From an uncultured Bacteroidales bacterium (GTDB lineage: Bacteria > Bacteroidota > Bacteroidia > Bacteroidales > P3), in NCBI GenBank assembly GCA_937915785.1, contig CALGGY010000075.1, positions 1 to 32,903 on the forward strand: DNA of 32,903 bases, in the 5' to 3' direction. The translations under genes and the position numbers were made by a program. Below, one piece after another: positions 30,670 to 32,903 of this stretch; the stretch's first letter is position 1; each line of letters begins with the position of its first letter. The notes under the pieces were generated by a model, which was not told the origin of the DNA, ran no database searches, and was given only the letters and a program-made list of their open reading frames with translations.

Positions 30670-32903
30670 ATGTGGTGTCAAAGTACAAATAGAGTAAAAC
30701 GCAATGCACTGATGGCAGTGGGGTTATCTATGCTTTTGATGTGTGTGTGTTGTGCGTTGGATAGTGATAAGCTGATGGCCCAGCAGCCTTACACATATAC
30801 ATTGCGCAACAACTACTCTTTCAGTGCGGGAACGGGCAATTCTTTGTCATGGCTAACGCCACAGCCCTCGTATTCATACAACAATGTGCAATACAATTGG
30901 GATTCACCTATTCTTGACCTTGGCTTCGATTTTATGTACGAGGGTCGTGTGTACTCGCAGTTCAAATACTTCAACGGCTCCATGTGCTTGGGCGCTCCGC
31001 AACTTTCGCACGGAGGCGGATATTATACTACCCCTCTCGGCACCACCTTTTCGGGTTACAACCTGCCGAAAATAGTTGCTGTAGGGGCCCAGCTTGTCGC
31101 CACAAATTTTACATACGGCGTTTCGGGTACAGCGCCAAACAGGGTGGGGGTGTTCACTTTTAACGGTTATTTTTATCGGACAAATTATACTGTCGAATTT
31201 CAGATACAGCTTTACGAGAACACGGGCGAGATTCGTATCGTTTATGGTGCGAGCTCCGGCGGCACTGTAAGAAGTTACCAAACTGGCATAGCAACCACCC
31301 CTGTGGATTTGGCCTCAGTTAACCCAAGGACAGGCGCCGTTAGCTATGGCGTCACCAATACCACATACACCACATGGCCAGGGCAATATACTTACTATAG
31401 TTTTATGCCGCCCTACATTCCCTGCGCGTACTTATATAATTTGTCGGTGAGAAAACGAGGCGTAAACAGCGTGTACCTTACTTGGCAGTTGTTCGGTGGC
31501 TGGGCATCAGATGTCTCTTATGTGATAGAATACGGCCCCACAGGCTTTACACGAGGCTCCGGCACACGAATATCGGCACAATCCCAGCCCGTAACCATAG
31601 GCGGTCTGCAGCAGGAGACAGACTACACTTTTTACGTGCGCGCCGTGTGCGATACCTTCGACACCAGCGCATACAGCTATGGTGTGAGGTACACCATCAC
31701 CTCGGGAAGCATGAACACATGCCTTGATTTTTCCGCACTTAACTCACAAGGAGTAACATGCTCCTACGGCGCGTATCAGTCTTACGGGAACTACAGCAGT
31801 GCTTACCCGGGCCCTTACGCCACCATCGGCTCGGTGGACTATGGGCAAGAAAAATATGGCTCGCAACAGGATCCGGGTAGCAGACATACGGTGCACACAT
31901 TCGGCGAAATGGACTCATGCTCGGGATACCAACTGTCCAAAATACCCCAAGGCGAGAACAAGTCGGTGCGTTTGGGCTGCGTCTACGGTGTGAACCTCAG
32001 CCAAGCAGTGTCGTACGACATAGTTGTTGACACAAATGTATCCGACATCGCATTGCTCAAATACGCCTGCGTGTTCTACAATCCGGCAGGTTCGCACAGC
32101 GCTGACCGGCAACCTCGCTTTGTGCTTGAAATTCTCGATTCCTCCAATAACCCCGTCGATGTAATGTGTGGCTCGGCCGACTTCAACTCTTCCAATGCCG
32201 CACAGTCTGGTTCGGGTTGGAACCAAGGCATGACCTCCGACATATTTTGGAAAGATTGGACACCCGTAGGCCTGTACCTTGCCGCATATCATGGACAAAC
32301 CATAAAAGTGCGATTGGCAACATTCGCATGCGGACAAGGTGCCGCCGAGCATTTCGGATACTCATATTTCACCCTGTCGTGTAACAAAGCAAAAATCCGT
32401 TCCAGCTCCTGCGTGCCGGGCGCGCCAACCACACTAACGGCTCCCATAGGTTTCAACTATTCGTGGTACAACGCCAACGATACCACACGTGTCATCTCCA
32501 CCAACCGACAGATTACGGTAACCCACGACACCAACACCTATTACTGCGATGTGTCGTTTATCGACAATGCAAATTGCAAATTCCGTATGTATCAGAAATT
32601 CACAGTGGAACGCGACACCATTTTTGAAAATATCAGCCCTGTGATATGCGCTGGCTCACAATATATTTACAATGGTGAAAATTTTACCGACACCTTCACC
32701 ACATCGGGAGTGCATAGCTATGGCCTCCTTACTGCCGGCGGATGCGATAGCCTGCTGAATATCAACCTGCTTGTGCGTGACACCCTGCGTGATACCCTGC
32801 GTGATACCATTTGCGCCGGAGCCTCGCTCGACACCAACGGACATCTGGGATGCATGCCTGTTAGCGGACATCCCTATCCGCCATATTACCTGCAAGGCGT
32901 TTA
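30670..32903 (+). CDS. Large secreted surface protein with FN3 domain and Bacteroidota surface repeats (partial)
   Basis: An open frame of 744 codons runs from the ATG at 30670 off the right edge without a stop. The signal peptide has a hydrophobic core (ALMAVGLSMLLMCVCCAL) and likely ends at LMAQ, residue 38. Residues 40-250 form a beta-rich domain (LDLGFDFMYEGRVYSQF, VEFQIQLYENTGEIRIVYG) common in Bacteroidota surface proteins. Residues 252-346 are a fibronectin type III domain (VYLTWQLFGG, VIEYGPTGF, QQETDYTFYVRAVC). Residues 350-575 look like a jelly-roll binding domain. From about 640 come repeats of the type ICAGSQYIYNGENFTDTFTTSG..GGCDSLLNINLLV, seen in giant adhesins. Such proteins are usually exported by type IX secretion, but the C-terminal sorting signal is outside the window. 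The start is supported by a consensus promoter. Confidence 0.88.
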   Translation, partial: MWCQSTNRVKRNALMAVGLSMLLMCVCCALDSDKLMAQQPYTYTLRNNYSFSAGTGNSLSWLTPQPSYSYNNVQYNWDSPILDLGFDFMYEGRVYSQFKYFNGSMCLGAPQLSHGGGYYTTPLGTTFSGYNLPKIVAVGAQLVATNFTYGVSGTAPNRVGVFTFNGYFYRTNYTVEFQIQLYENTGEIRIVYGASSGGTVRSYQTGIATTPVDLASVNPRTGAVSYGVTNTTYTTWPGQYTYYSFMPPYIPCAYLYNLSVRKRGVNSVYLTWQLFGGWASDVSYVIEYGPTGFTRGSGTRISAQSQPVTIGGLQQETDYTFYVRAVCDTFDTSAYSYGVRYTITSGSMNTCLDFSALNSQGVTCSYGAYQSYGNYSSAYPGPYATIGSVDYGQEKYGSQQDPGSRHTVHTFGEMDSCSGYQLSKIPQGENKSVRLGCVYGVNLSQAVSYDIVVDTNVSDIALLKYACVFYNPAGSHSADRQPRFVLEILDSSNNPVDVMCGSADFNSSNAAQSGSGWNQGMTSDIFWKDWTPVGLYLAAYHGQTIKVRLATFACGQGAAEHFGYSYFTLSCNKAKIRSSSCVPGAPTTLTAPIGFNYSWYNANDTTRVISTNRQITVTHDTNTYYCDVSFIDNANCKFRMYQKFTVERDTIFENISPVICAGSQYIYNGENFTDTFTTSGVHSYGLLTAGGCDSLLNINLLVRDTLRDTLRDTICAGASLDTNGHLGCMPVSGHPYPPYYLQGV
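32776..32808 (+). repeat. 12-bp coding repeat, about 2.75 copies (Arg-Asp-Thr-Leu)
   Basis: CGTGACACCCTG, CGTGATACCCTG and CGTGATACC follow each other in frame, giving RDTL-RDTL-RDT just before a new ICAG repeat of the surface protein. Confidence 0.9.

Noticed and set aside
1..32903. tRNA, rRNA, transposase or integrase genes
   Set aside because: None recognised on either strand; the frameshift at 23298 resembles insertion-sequence slippage sites but no transposase motif is present.

Overview
The window looks like a chromosomal segment of a Bacteroidota bacterium, most likely an uncultured member of the order Bacteroidales. The evidence is: promoter elements of the Bacteroidota type (TTTG, about 20 bp, TAnnTTTG) in front of several genes; lipoproteins with an acidic stretch after the lipidated Cys; outer-membrane proteins and a large repeat-bearing surface protein typical of the phylum; a DUF1343/NamZ muramidase; A-rich leaders rather than clear Shine-Dalgarno sites; and degenerate heptamer repeats between genes. 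I found no rRNA, tRNA, transposase, phage gene or CRISPR array.

Layout. 1-1250: the end of an unidentified gene with its terminator, then a PorT-like outer-membrane barrel protein. 1351-8154: a minus-strand operon (giant TPR protein, outer-membrane beta-barrel protein, polyprenyl-phosphate-type glycosyltransferase, GmhB/HisB-N-like HAD phosphatase), flanked by two heptamer arrays in inverted orientation. 8326-9554: NamZ-like exo-muramidase. 10058-14613: two lipoproteins, an EnvC-like murein hydrolase activator and a Uup-like ABC-F ATPase. 14997-21471: a tightly packed plus-strand operon (type I asparaginase, heptose-7-phosphate kinase, ZIP transporter, a glycosyltransferase fused to a degenerate sugar-transferase module, UmuD, UmuC). 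21679-22395: aquaporin Z. 22604-26660: a compact six-gene minus-strand cluster of poorly characterised proteins (short N-terminal module, TerB-like, zinc-ribbon/five-TM/triplicated-domain protein, Sel1-repeat protein, a frameshifted DUF2007-like zinc-ribbon membrane protein, small membrane protein). 26661-27283: a gene-free stretch with a structured element, divergent promoter motifs and a possible small RNA. 27284-30419: branched-chain aminotransferase, a glycosyltransferase and a PhnP-like metallo-hydrolase. 30670 to the end: the first 744 residues of a large secreted surface protein that runs off the window.

How the genes work together. Much of the window serves the cell envelope: peptidoglycan turnover (NamZ, EnvC), outer-membrane proteins, glycosyltransferases, and two enzymes of the type used for ADP-heptose synthesis (the HldA-like kinase and the GmhB-like phosphatase, in separate operons). 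The most unusual signals are (i) in-phase heptamer arrays that touch or contain the stop codons of all five minus-strand genes that are followed by a non-coding gap in the flanking regions examined, (ii) the six-gene TerB/zinc-ribbon/Sel1 cluster, which is the best candidate here for an undescribed system, and (iii) a -1 frameshift in that cluster located exactly at a T TTT TTG slippery heptamer.
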